The position numbers and the translations under genes are program-made. This document shows, in pieces, positions 1-7,395 of a stretch of DNA of 34,735 nucleotides. Below the pieces are notes generated by a model, which did not search any database, was not told the DNA's origin, and saw only the letters and a program-made list of their open reading frames with translations. The DNA lies in the IMG/VR virus record IMGVR_UViG_3300046517_000330, positions 1 to 34,735 of that record. One strand, 5' to 3'. Within the stretch, counting starts at the first letter, position 1. Every line of letters starts with the position of its first letter. The stretch comes from a virus.

Positions 1-329
1 GCCTTCGCTTCGGATTGCATCGTCACATTGACGTCGCCGACCGCGTCAGAAGCCGCCTTGATGCTCGCCTGATCGGTCGCCGCCTGGATCTGCGCCATCT
101 GCACCTTGAAGTCGTTGTCCGCCTTCTGGAGCGCTGCAATGGCGTCAGGCGACAGGCCAGCCTGAATCGCCTGCGTGACCTGATCCGTCGTGCCTTGATC
201 GTGACCGAGCACGGCGCCGCTCACCGCACGCAGCGCAGCGCCCGCTACCATGCCCGCGGGACCGCCGACGACAGATAGCGCGGTCGCTAATGTCGGCGCG
301 ACGCCACCGAGTATCGATTTCCAGTCCAT
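1..329 (-). CDS. Putative 3-TM holin (GTA-type), C-terminus cut by window edge
   Basis: The visible 109 residues begin MDWKSILGGVAPTLATALSV and continue through an Ala/Gly-rich hydrophobic stretch, then AIQAGLSPDAIAALQKADND. This N-terminus (DWK, 'APTLA', then a 'L-x-x-L-Q-x-A-D' helix) resembles the 3TM holin family associated with gene-transfer-agent and phage release; the assignment is from memory of the family, not a search. The start ATG shares one base with the stop of the endolysin gene (TGATG), so the two are translationally coupled. No stop codon is seen before position 1, so the last part, where further membrane segments would lie, is missing. It probably acts in the inner membrane to release the endolysin. 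It could instead be a lysis protein of unknown mechanism. Confidence 0.7.
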   Translation of the reverse strand, partial: MDWKSILGGVAPTLATALSVVGGPAGMVAGAALRAVSGAVLGHDQGTTDQVTQAIQAGLSPDAIAALQKADNDFKVQMAQIQAATDQASIKAASDAVGDVNVTMQSEAK

Positions 330-781
330 CACACCCCCTTTCGCATCATGTCGGCGAGGCGTTGCGCTCTGCCCTTTACTTGCGCGGCCCATGCGGACGC
401 CAACATGCCGTCCGCTGCTGCGTCGTATTTGCCCTGACGCATGGCAACGAGCGTGTTCCGGAAGCCGAGTAGTTTCGTGATTCCGAGATTGAACGCCATG
501 TTAGCCAAAGCGCGCTGTCGCACGTCGTTGAGATCCGTCCACCAGGGCAAGTTGCGGTCAAGATCGTGGAACACGTCTTCGAGATCGTCATCGAGCAGCG
601 AATTAATCTGCATGTCGTTGAGCGGATATTTCCAGCCTGCTGGTAGAGGCTTCGCGTTCAGGTTGTGCCCGACGCCAACCGTTGGAATGCCCTTCGTGTC
701 GTTGTACGGCGAATAACGAACGCCCTCGTCGCGGCGCAGCTCGGCGATCAGCTTTTGAAGGTTCTCGTTATTCATCGACAT
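329..781 (-). CDS. Endolysin, T4-type lysozyme (GH24 muramidase)
   Basis: The protein cleaves the glycan strands of peptidoglycan. The GH24 triad pattern is present: Glu in RRDEGVRYSPY, Asp in YNDTKG and Thr in PTVGVGHN, spaced E-x8-D-x5-T as in T4 lysozyme (E11/D20/T26). At about 150 residues it has normal family length. There are three candidate ATGs (787, 781, 775). The Shine-Dalgarno AAAAGGGG abuts the first and lies six bases from the second, so I chose 781. No signal peptide or signal-anchor is visible, so it should depend on a holin for access to the wall. The gene starts inside the end of a small membrane-protein gene and ends in a one-base overlap with the putative 3TM holin, forming a compact lysis cassette. 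Confidence 0.93.
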   Translation of the reverse strand: MSMNNENLQKLIAELRRDEGVRYSPYNDTKGIPTVGVGHNLNAKPLPAGWKYPLNDMQINSLLDDDLEDVFHDLDRNLPWWTDLNDVRQRALANMAFNLGITKLLGFRNTLVAMRQGKYDAAADGMLASAWAAQVKGRAQRLADMMRKGV

Positions 782-959
782 TCGCATCCCCTTTTCGCAG
801 GCGCTTGATCGACGAGTAAATCTGCAATGCCGTGTAAATCACGGACAGCGTGAGCAGCACGCGCGGGAAATTCGCGTCACTCCACGCGAGCGCCGTTGCG
901 TACCACGGAGGCGCGATTTGCGCGACCGTCTGTGCGACGGCTGAAGCGGTGTCTTTCAT
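768..959 (-). CDS. Small single-TM protein, candidate holin
   Basis: This 63-residue protein has an N-terminal amphipathic part (MKDTASAVAQTVAQIAPPWY), one clear hydrophobic segment (FPRVLLTLSVIYTALQIY, about residues 31-48) and a charged C-terminal tail (KRLRKGDANVDE). Size, topology and position directly upstream of the endolysin are those of a small phage holin. No specific holin family was recognised, so the function is inferred from context. It is the first gene after the terminator that follows the tailspikes, and its 3' end overlaps the endolysin start. The ribosome-binding site is weak. An upstream in-frame extension runs back into the tailspike gene and through the terminator, and is unlikely to be used. 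Confidence 0.7.
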   Translation of the reverse strand: MKDTASAVAQTVAQIAPPWYATALAWSDANFPRVLLTLSVIYTALQIYSSIKRLRKGDANVDE

Positions 960-972
960 GGGATCGGAAAAG

Positions 973-993
973 AAAAAGCCGCCCGAAGGCGGC
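973..993 (-). terminator. Intrinsic terminator after tailspike 2
   Basis: On the minus strand the sequence reads GCCGCC-TTCG-GGCGGC followed by TTTTTC: a perfect 6-bp GC stem with a UUCG loop and a U-tract. It lies between the second tailspike stop (1019) and the lysis genes (start 959), so lysis genes would need readthrough, antitermination or their own promoter. Confidence 0.85.
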
Positions 994-1018
994 TTAGGGT
1001 TACTTACGGCTGACCTTC

Positions 1019-2446
1019 TTACTGGTTCACGTTCGCGTGCCAGTAGAAAACGAGGTTGGACGCCTGCGATGCGTTGATCGTTATCGTGAACTGTGTTGAC
1101 GTAAACGAAGCAAGCCACCAGCGCGCGCCGAGCGTGTCGCCGGCCGGAACCAACTCTATCTGACCATTGCCCGGCGTGACGGCCAATCCATGATTGACGA
1201 CAATACTGAACGTGCCGGCCGTGATCGTTGCAGTCCCCGTTTTCTCGGTGATGAATCCCGCGTTACCCGAGAGGCTGAAATTGCTTGCGCTGGACTTGCC
1301 GAAGAGTGGCGTAGTCGTCGAAGTGAATGTGTTCCCTGACAGGCTGCCACCCGACACGGTCCCAGTAATGCCGATGCCCGTATTCAACTGGACGAACGTA
1401 TTACCCTGAATGACGATGCCTGTGTTCACTCCAGCGAGCGCAACCGCGGTCGTTACGTGGACGTTGTCGCCGCCAAAAATCGACCCGAGGATGAGAAGAT
1501 TAGTAACGCCCGTCAAGTTCAGGTGCGTCCCGGTGTTCTGAACATCACCGAAGAAGCACCCGATAATCGTCAGGTTCGCAATAGGATTCGACGTATCGTT
1601 CCAAATCTGCGACGGCCCGAGCGACGGCCCCGGCTCAAATGAAGTCCGAAGAATCGTCCAAAAGTTATTCGGATTGGCAATAGCGGTCGTGCAGTAGCTG
1701 ATCTCGCAGTTGCTTACCGTGACGGCGTTGCTTGCGCCAAGCGAGCCATTCAAGCCGCCGCGGATCGCGCAGTTTGCCCGCGCGAAGATGCAGTTCTCGA
1801 TGACGTAGCCGCTGACGTTATTGATCGCCACCAGGTTGCCAGCGGTGTTTGTCGTTCCGAGCTGAAGGAACTGGCATCCATCGATCTTGCCCTGCGTGAT
1901 ATTTTGCGGCGTCGCGCAGGAGGCATCGAGCAACGTTCCGCTATATGTGGCGCTCGTGTAGGCAAAAACGATGTCATGGAACGAACAGCCAATCCCGCCC
2001 GTGTTGTTGATGCACGAGGTCGAGCCTGATTGCGTGAACTTGATCATCGTGCCAACTGCGTTGCCACCCTGGAAGATGCCCCCGGCGCCACGCAAATGCA
2101 CGTTGCTGAAGTTCGCCATATTCCATTGGCCGGAGCAGATATAGACGCCTGCCGGGAACCACAGCGTACCGCCAGCAACGTTGACTGCGGCCAATGCGGC
2201 ATTGATCGCGGCAGTGTCATCCGTTACACCATCGCCTACAGCGCCGAACTGCTTTACATTGACGCGGGTGCGCAGCTCAGACTGCACGGAAACAGGCGTC
2301 GCGCCGGTTCCCGCCTGAGTAAATGTAGAATCTGATGCCGAAAGCGAAGTCCATGCGGGAGGCAGGCTAGCTCCGCTAGAGCGCAGAACCTGGCCTACCG
2401 TTGAACTTGCGGGGCTGACCAATTGAACGGGTACGGTCGTCGTCAT
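1019..2446 (-). CDS. Tailspike 2, right-handed beta-helix (pectate-lyase-3 type)
   Basis: 475 residues. After a short N-terminal adaptor (MTTTVPVQLVSPASSTVGQV...) comes the signature FGAVGDGVTDDTAAINAAL at about residues 68-86, typical of the Pectate_lyase_3 / phage tailspike beta-helix superfamily. A long Asn/Gly/Thr-rich series of beta-helix rungs follows, with repeated 'NCxF/GNTF'-like turns, and a C-terminal beta-rich tip. Such proteins bind and often cleave host surface polysaccharide. It lacks the large virion-binding N-domain found in tailspike 1 just upstream, so it may attach through tailspike 1 or by its short adaptor. SD GAGG precedes the ATG at good spacing. The substrate cannot be told from sequence. 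Confidence 0.88.
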   Translation of the reverse strand: MTTTVPVQLVSPASSTVGQVLRSSGASLPPAWTSLSASDSTFTQAGTGATPVSVQSELRTRVNVKQFGAVGDGVTDDTAAINAALAAVNVAGGTLWFPAGVYICSGQWNMANFSNVHLRGAGGIFQGGNAVGTMIKFTQSGSTSCINNTGGIGCSFHDIVFAYTSATYSGTLLDASCATPQNITQGKIDGCQFLQLGTTNTAGNLVAINNVSGYVIENCIFARANCAIRGGLNGSLGASNAVTVSNCEISYCTTAIANPNNFWTILRTSFEPGPSLGPSQIWNDTSNPIANLTIIGCFFGDVQNTGTHLNLTGVTNLLILGSIFGGDNVHVTTAVALAGVNTGIVIQGNTFVQLNTGIGITGTVSGGSLSGNTFTSTTTPLFGKSSASNFSLSGNAGFITEKTGTATITAGTFSIVVNHGLAVTPGNGQIELVPAGDTLGARWWLASFTSTQFTITINASQASNLVFYWHANVNQ

Positions 2447-2465
2447 TGTATTTAACCTCGATAAT

Positions 2466-4505
2466 TTAAACCGTTACGCCGAAGCTGCGCCACGTACCCG
2501 GCGAGCCACCCGCAACACACACGAAACCAACCGGGACGCCAGCCGAATTGCTGAGGTTCGTATTCCAGACGATTTCACCCGCGCCATGTGTCCCGCTTAC
2601 CGGCGCGGCGGAACCATACGAAGTCAACTTGAAATTACTGTTCGCGCCAACGACCGTATAGGGCTGATTGATGCCGATGAACGTTTCGTTCGTTGCCGTG
2701 TTGAAGTTGCAGCCGGTGTTTTCAACGATACCAACCTGGCCGTATGTAGGCTGCGACTGGTTATACGTATTCCGGTAGAACTCGTTTGTCGCACACGTCG
2801 ATCCGAGGTAAATGATCGCGTTGCCAGGCAAGGACTGACCGACGTCGTAGAATTCGTTGTCGTAAACCTTGGATTGAACAACGTTCGTCAGGACGATTGG
2901 CGTATTCAGCAGGTTCGCGAACTTGTTGCCCTTGATCGTCATGCGCGAAGCGTTGGCAAGGCTGATGACATTCCCGCTCAGCACCGGATACGCAGCGTTC
3001 CCAACGATGTTGTCGCTGATGATGAACTGACCAGGACCAGTCAGCGAAATCAGCGCGGCACTAATCTTGGTCCCGCTCAATGCCGTCTTGTGATTGCCCG
3101 AGATGATGCAGTTATACATATTGTTCGAACCTGCCACGCCGCTAATTGGCAAGTCATAACCGCAAAACTCGTTGTTCTTGATCGTCACATCACGAACTTC
3201 TCGCCCCGTCTGCGCAGAAATATTCGCGTGCAGAAGGATCGGTGTTTCGTTGCTCGAAGTCGGATCGGCCGTCCACGTTGAGTTGTGGATATGCGTGTTG
3301 CCAGACCATCCCTGCATGTCGATGCCGATATGTCCGTTCGAGTTCGCCGGAGCATAGAAATCGTTGTGATCCATCAGGGTATCGCCGCCCTGTTGAACCT
3401 GAATGCCGATTGTCGTCGCAAACGTGTTGTACAGAAATTCAGCGACACCATAGCCGGCGTTTGCCAGACCGTAGCCGCTCATGCCGACGAAGCTGTTGCG
3501 CACAACGTGCGAGCGCGTCGAGTAGTTCAGCAGAACGCCGTTCGTAGCGAGGCCATTGCCATCGAACACGAGGCCGTCGATCTTGGTGTAATACGGCGCG
3601 ATATTGCCGTTCGCGTACTGAATGGTCAGCATGGTCGTCATGCTGGCGCCCGCCCTAATCGTGCTTCTTCCGGGCGAAACGATGCTGACAGTCCGAATAT
3701 CGGAGAAATACAGTTGATAGTTCGTGCCGATAACGGGCTGAAGCGGAACCTGAACCGAACACGTCAGCGGCGACTTGATAAGGAACGTTTTGGACGACGG
3801 GAAATAGACCTCACCGCCGACGTTCGCAGCGAGTTGAAACGCCTTATTGATCGCGGCCGAATCGTCCGTCACGCCATCGCCGCACGCGCCGAAATTGGGA
3901 TCTGTCACGTCCCAACGGTGGTTGATGCGGTTGTACAGCGCCGACCCGGGCGCTACGGTGGTATCGACGACGCTTCCGGCAGCCGGCGTATTGATCGGCA
4001 GCGTAACGCCACCCTTGACCCATACTTGCAATACGCCGACCGGAATCGGCGCATTGAACGTGAGCGTCTTGAAATTCAGCGTGTAGGTCGTCGGCGATTG
4101 CGTGATGCCGTCGAACACAACAGAGACGTTACCCTCTGCGCCGTAGACGTTTGCCAGCGTCAGGACGGTAGTCGTGCCCGCAGTGAAATCCGCGCCCGCG
4201 TTGAACACTTCATCGATCAACTGGCCTTGAATCAGACCCGTCGATGCATCCGTAACGATCTGATCCCAAATCGTTACGCCCGATGCGTCGCAAACAACTT
4301 GACGATATGTGCCGCTTCCCCATACGATGGCTTGACCCCGACTGTCAAGCAATACGGGGTTGGTGTTCTGGATCGTGCCGGCTTTATCCTGAAACGTCGG
4401 CAGCGGGTTGGTCGTTCCGGGCGCGTAGTAATAGACGGACCCGCCCGCCAGAGGCGCGCCGTTTTGATCCACGAACTGAAGCTTTGCGTTCGGCAGAAGC
4501 TGCAT
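2466..4505 (-). CDS. Tailspike 1 with virion-binding N-terminal domain
   Basis: 679 residues from the ATG preceded by GAGG; an in-frame TTG four codons upstream sits on the SD itself and is rejected. Residues about 1-90 (MQLLPNAKLQFVDQNGAPLA..., then LDSRGQAIVWGSGTYRQVV) match the N-terminal head/tail-binding domain common in podoviral tailspikes. Residues about 105-166 are a beta-rich module (F-T-A-G-T-T-T ... V-V-F-D-G ... P-I-P-V-G) that recurs at the C-terminus of the protein at 11023-11625. The beta-helix signature FGACGDGVTDDSAAIN lies at about 205-220, followed by beta-helix rungs. Expected role: adsorption to, and possibly depolymerisation of, O-antigen or capsule. It corresponds in position to P22 gene 9. 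Confidence 0.9.
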   Translation of the reverse strand: MQLLPNAKLQFVDQNGAPLAGGSVYYYAPGTTNPLPTFQDKAGTIQNTNPVLLDSRGQAIVWGSGTYRQVVCDASGVTIWDQIVTDASTGLIQGQLIDEVFNAGADFTAGTTTVLTLANVYGAEGNVSVVFDGITQSPTTYTLNFKTLTFNAPIPVGVLQVWVKGGVTLPINTPAAGSVVDTTVAPGSALYNRINHRWDVTDPNFGACGDGVTDDSAAINKAFQLAANVGGEVYFPSSKTFLIKSPLTCSVQVPLQPVIGTNYQLYFSDIRTVSIVSPGRSTIRAGASMTTMLTIQYANGNIAPYYTKIDGLVFDGNGLATNGVLLNYSTRSHVVRNSFVGMSGYGLANAGYGVAEFLYNTFATTIGIQVQQGGDTLMDHNDFYAPANSNGHIGIDMQGWSGNTHIHNSTWTADPTSSNETPILLHANISAQTGREVRDVTIKNNEFCGYDLPISGVAGSNNMYNCIISGNHKTALSGTKISAALISLTGPGQFIISDNIVGNAAYPVLSGNVISLANASRMTIKGNKFANLLNTPIVLTNVVQSKVYDNEFYDVGQSLPGNAIIYLGSTCATNEFYRNTYNQSQPTYGQVGIVENTGCNFNTATNETFIGINQPYTVVGANSNFKLTSYGSAAPVSGTHGAGEIVWNTNLSNSAGVPVGFVCVAGGSPGTWRSFGVTV

Positions 4506-4516
4506 GTATTGCCTCA

Positions 4517-4542
4517 ATAAAAAAACCCCGCACTAGGCGGGG
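4517..4542 (-). terminator. Intrinsic terminator upstream of tailspike genes
   Basis: The minus strand reads CCCCGC-CTAGT-GCGGGG followed by seven T's (TTTTTTTATT). The stem is 6 bp and perfect. It lies directly before the tailspike 1 ribosome-binding site, so the tailspike pair forms a segment bounded by terminators on both sides. On the plus strand there is no T-tract. Confidence 0.82.
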
Positions 4543-4554
4543 TCGGGGGAAAAG

Positions 4555-4755
4555 ATGATTGAAGTACTAGACGCTGACGGCAACGTTATTCACGTTGTTA
4601 CGCGCCCACGCCGCGGGACGGCGTTTGCAATCGACGGCGATAAATTGAAAAGTGCGCCCTCATGGAAGCCGAAGCGGACAGCTCATTGGCTGATCCGCTT
4701 CGTATTTCCGCTACTTCTCCCAGTCGACGCGTGGATTGCGAAACGATTCCGCTAA
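4555..4755 (+). CDS. Small plus-strand ORF inside the minus-strand late operon
   Basis: 66 codons: MIEVLDADGNVIHVVTRPRR, then a basic middle part and a hydrophobic stretch LIRFVFPLLLPVDAWI near the C-terminus. It has a strong SD (GGGGGA four bases before the ATG) and normal phage codon usage. It fills the only sizeable minus-strand gap in the late region, between the transglycosylase gene and tailspike 1, and its 3' end overlaps the transglycosylase stop by 45 bases tail to tail. It looks like an inserted, independently expressed gene (moron-like), but no convincing plus-strand promoter is visible. A strong inverted repeat (4670-4702) lies within it. I recognise no family. It may be a chance ORF. 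Confidence 0.45.
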   Translation: MIEVLDADGNVIHVVTRPRRGTAFAIDGDKLKSAPSWKPKRTAHWLIRFVFPLLLPVDAWIAKRFR

Positions 4756-7395
4756 CTTATTCGCGGAGCGCCGGTTGACGAACTCAGTAGCCTTGCGCGT
4801 GAGCGCTGCGCCCGCCGGGCCAGCGACAGCAGCGCCAAGCGGGCCAAACATCGCAGAGGCCGCGCCGGTCGTTGCTGCGGTCGGCGCCCATATGACCGCC
4901 TTTTGCAATAAGTTATGACCTTGCGCCGCGGCGCCGGGGTAAGCCGTTGGCTTCTGCAGAACATGCCCTGCATCGTTCAACGTACGGAACCGGCTCATTT
5001 CGGCGTCATCGAAAAGAAGCCCCATGCGCGATCGCTGATCGTTCAGTTGCTTCGTCACTTTTGCCGCATTCCACTCTGCGCCCTGCCCCGCCTTATTCAC
5101 CCCATCCGCAAACACGCCCTTCATTTCAGAAAGCGCCTGCTGCGCCATCGGCTGAAGTTCGGCTGGCGCGTTTTTCAGAGTGTCGACGATGTGTCGAAGT
5201 TGACCAACGGGCATCGAGGTGAGCTTTTGGCCGATCTTTTCGTCGGGCACGGCTTGATTGATGCCGCCCGGACCTTCCTCGTTGAGCAGCGAGGAAATTC
5301 CCTTCGGATTGTCGAGAACGTTTTTTCGTTCGGCATGAAGCGCTCGCGCCTGCGCGTACACATCGTCGCCTGCCGACTTTGCCACATCGGAATCTAGCGC
5401 CTCCTTGATTTTGCCGATCAACCCCGAATTCTGAGGCGACCACTGGCCGTTGATGTATTGGCGCACACCTTCAGCCTGCTTAGCCGTCATCGGGTTAAAA
5501 GTGCCATCAGCGTTGCGAATGCCCTGCTCTTTCAGGTATGCATTGATGCCACGCCCAAGAGCGCCGTTTTCCGCCTTGCCGGCGAAATTCGACTTGGTAT
5601 CCATCAGAGAGCCAAACGAATCCGCATCGATGCCAGCAACGCCGCCAGCTCGCTCGTCCGCCGCCTTGTAAACACCGCGAACCGCGTTGTCGTAATAGTC
5701 GTTGAGGCCGCGCAACGGGTCGCGAATGATTTGACCAACTTCCTCCGGCGAGGCGCCACGCGCGCCGGTATCGTGCGAAATTTGCTGTGAGTAATTCTGG
5801 AGCGCAACCCGCTCCTTGTCGAACTGAGCACGCAACACCTCGCCTTGCGGCGTGTCCGTCTTGGCGAGTTGGTACTCATTGCCGGCCGTGAACTTATCGC
5901 CAGAGATTGCGCTTGGGCGATGGTCTTCCAGGCCAACCTCTCGCATCAGGTCTAGATTCTTCTGCTGCTGATCAGGCGCAAGCTTCGCCTTAACCGTGGC
6001 CGGCGCTGAATCGTCGAACTTCGGAATCTCGACAGGAGCGGGAGGCGTCGGCGCTGGCGCAACCTTGCTCGTCGAGTCATTCGCCGCCGCGCCCTTGCCA
6101 ACGGCTTGCGTTGCCGGGGCTTGCGGCAGATCCGGGCGCCCCGCCTGCGCATCATTGACCGCGGCGCGGTTAAGGCCGATAGCATCGTTCGCAGCCGGCG
6201 CGCGCGCGATCGTTGCAGCAGGTTTCGGCACGGCCCCGCCTTGCTCAACCTCGAGAAGAGCCGACAGGTCGTTCGCAGCGGGCGACACCGGAAGGCGTGA
6301 GACGTTGGCCTGCGGCAGGCCCTGCGGAACTTGGCCGACTCCACGGTTAGCGAGTTCGATGCTACCCGGCGTGGGCACCGGAACATCAGACTTGCCAAGC
6401 GCCTTGACGAGAGAATTAGCGCGCCCCGCCAGTTCGGGTGCGACAATCTGCGCCGTCGCGCTAGGGATCACATCGTTGAGCGTCGCCATAAACGGCGATT
6501 GACCCTGTACGAAGTTCTGCTTATAGCCTCCCGCGACAGCCTGCACCGGCGCCGAGTTCACAATCGGGCTGAGTGCGTTATTGGCGACGCGCGCAAAGTC
6601 TGCGTTCGCTTGCTGTCCACCCTCCGTCTGCGGGCGATACGTGAGCGCATTTTGTGTGCTCTCGCCGATCTGCTTCGCCTGATCGAAAGAAACACCCGGC
6701 AGCGCCGCCGCTCCGAGGCGAGCAATCGTTCCGATAGGCGCCGCAATAGCGCCCGTCGCGGCAGTCAGAAGCGGCTCGACAGCAGCGCCGGCCATGTTCT
6801 TGATCGACCATTCCGGCGTACCCGACTTCGGCGACTGCGACGCCTGCGCAGGCTGAGCGGCGGCCTTCGTCGCCATGAGTTTGCTAAACGGATCGCCGCC
6901 AGCAGCAGCCGGCGCGGCCGAAGTTGTCGACCCGCCAATGAGCTTGCTGAACGGGTCGTCGGCCGCCGATGCGACGCCAGCCGTAGGCGGCAGACCGGGA
7001 AGCGCGGATTGCGCCATTGGCTTTCCTTGATAGTTGGCGGAAATGCGCTTGACGTAGCCCTGCGTTTCCGGGAAGTTCGGGATTCCTCCCGCCTTGTCTA
7101 CGGCGCCCGGCCCCGCGTTATAGGCCGCTAGAGCCGTATTCACGTCGCCGTATTTGTCGAGCATCTGGGCCATGTAGCGAGCGCCGCCCATGATGTTCTG
7201 AACTGGATCGCTCGGATTCGAAACGCCCATCTCCTTAGCGGTTGCCGGCATCAACTGCATCAGGCCGGTCGCTCCTTTCGGAGATACAGCGTTCGGATTG
7301 CCCGAGCTTTCCTGAGTCATCATGGCCTTCAGAAGCTTCGGGTCTACGTTGTATTGCTTGCCCGCAGCCTCGAAAGCATCGTCATAGTTCGCCAT
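4711..7395 (-). CDS. Ejection protein with N-terminal lytic transglycosylase (SLT) domain
   Basis: 894 residues. Residues about 5-125 form a soluble lytic transglycosylase domain: catalytic Glu29 in TQESSGNPNAVS, then GATGLMQLMPATA and ALAAYNAGPGAV, the three classical SLT motifs. The rest is Ala/Pro-rich, then alpha-helical, with a small hydrophobic Gly/Ala segment near the C-terminus (AAVAGPAGAALTRK). This is the architecture of a virion-internal protein that locally opens the cell wall during DNA injection. It stands in the position of P22 gene 16, last of three ejection-type genes, and its ATG shares a base with the upstream stop (TAATG). It is unlikely to be the endolysin, which is encoded separately. 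Confidence 0.88.
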   Translation of the reverse strand: MANYDDAFEAAGKQYNVDPKLLKAMMTQESSGNPNAVSPKGATGLMQLMPATAKEMGVSNPSDPVQNIMGGARYMAQMLDKYGDVNTALAAYNAGPGAVDKAGGIPNFPETQGYVKRISANYQGKPMAQSALPGLPPTAGVASAADDPFSKLIGGSTTSAAPAAAGGDPFSKLMATKAAAQPAQASQSPKSGTPEWSIKNMAGAAVEPLLTAATGAIAAPIGTIARLGAAALPGVSFDQAKQIGESTQNALTYRPQTEGGQQANADFARVANNALSPIVNSAPVQAVAGGYKQNFVQGQSPFMATLNDVIPSATAQIVAPELAGRANSLVKALGKSDVPVPTPGSIELANRGVGQVPQGLPQANVSRLPVSPAANDLSALLEVEQGGAVPKPAATIARAPAANDAIGLNRAAVNDAQAGRPDLPQAPATQAVGKGAAANDSTSKVAPAPTPPAPVEIPKFDDSAPATVKAKLAPDQQQKNLDLMREVGLEDHRPSAISGDKFTAGNEYQLAKTDTPQGEVLRAQFDKERVALQNYSQQISHDTGARGASPEEVGQIIRDPLRGLNDYYDNAVRGVYKAADERAGGVAGIDADSFGSLMDTKSNFAGKAENGALGRGINAYLKEQGIRNADGTFNPMTAKQAEGVRQYINGQWSPQNSGLIGKIKEALDSDVAKSAGDDVYAQARALHAERKNVLDNPKGISSLLNEEGPGGINQAVPDEKIGQKLTSMPVGQLRHIVDTLKNAPAELQPMAQQALSEMKGVFADGVNKAGQGAEWNAAKVTKQLNDQRSRMGLLFDDAEMSRFRTLNDAGHVLQKPTAYPGAAAQGHNLLQKAVIWAPTAATTGAASAMFGPLGAAVAGPAGAALTRKATEFVNRRSANKLAESFRNPRVDWEK

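Noticed and set aside
3285-4520. Long open plus-strand frame (about 410 codons) opposite tailspike 1
   Set aside because: Arg/Val-rich composition typical of antisense of a GC-rich gene, no SD, and the opposite strand has a convincing tailspike.
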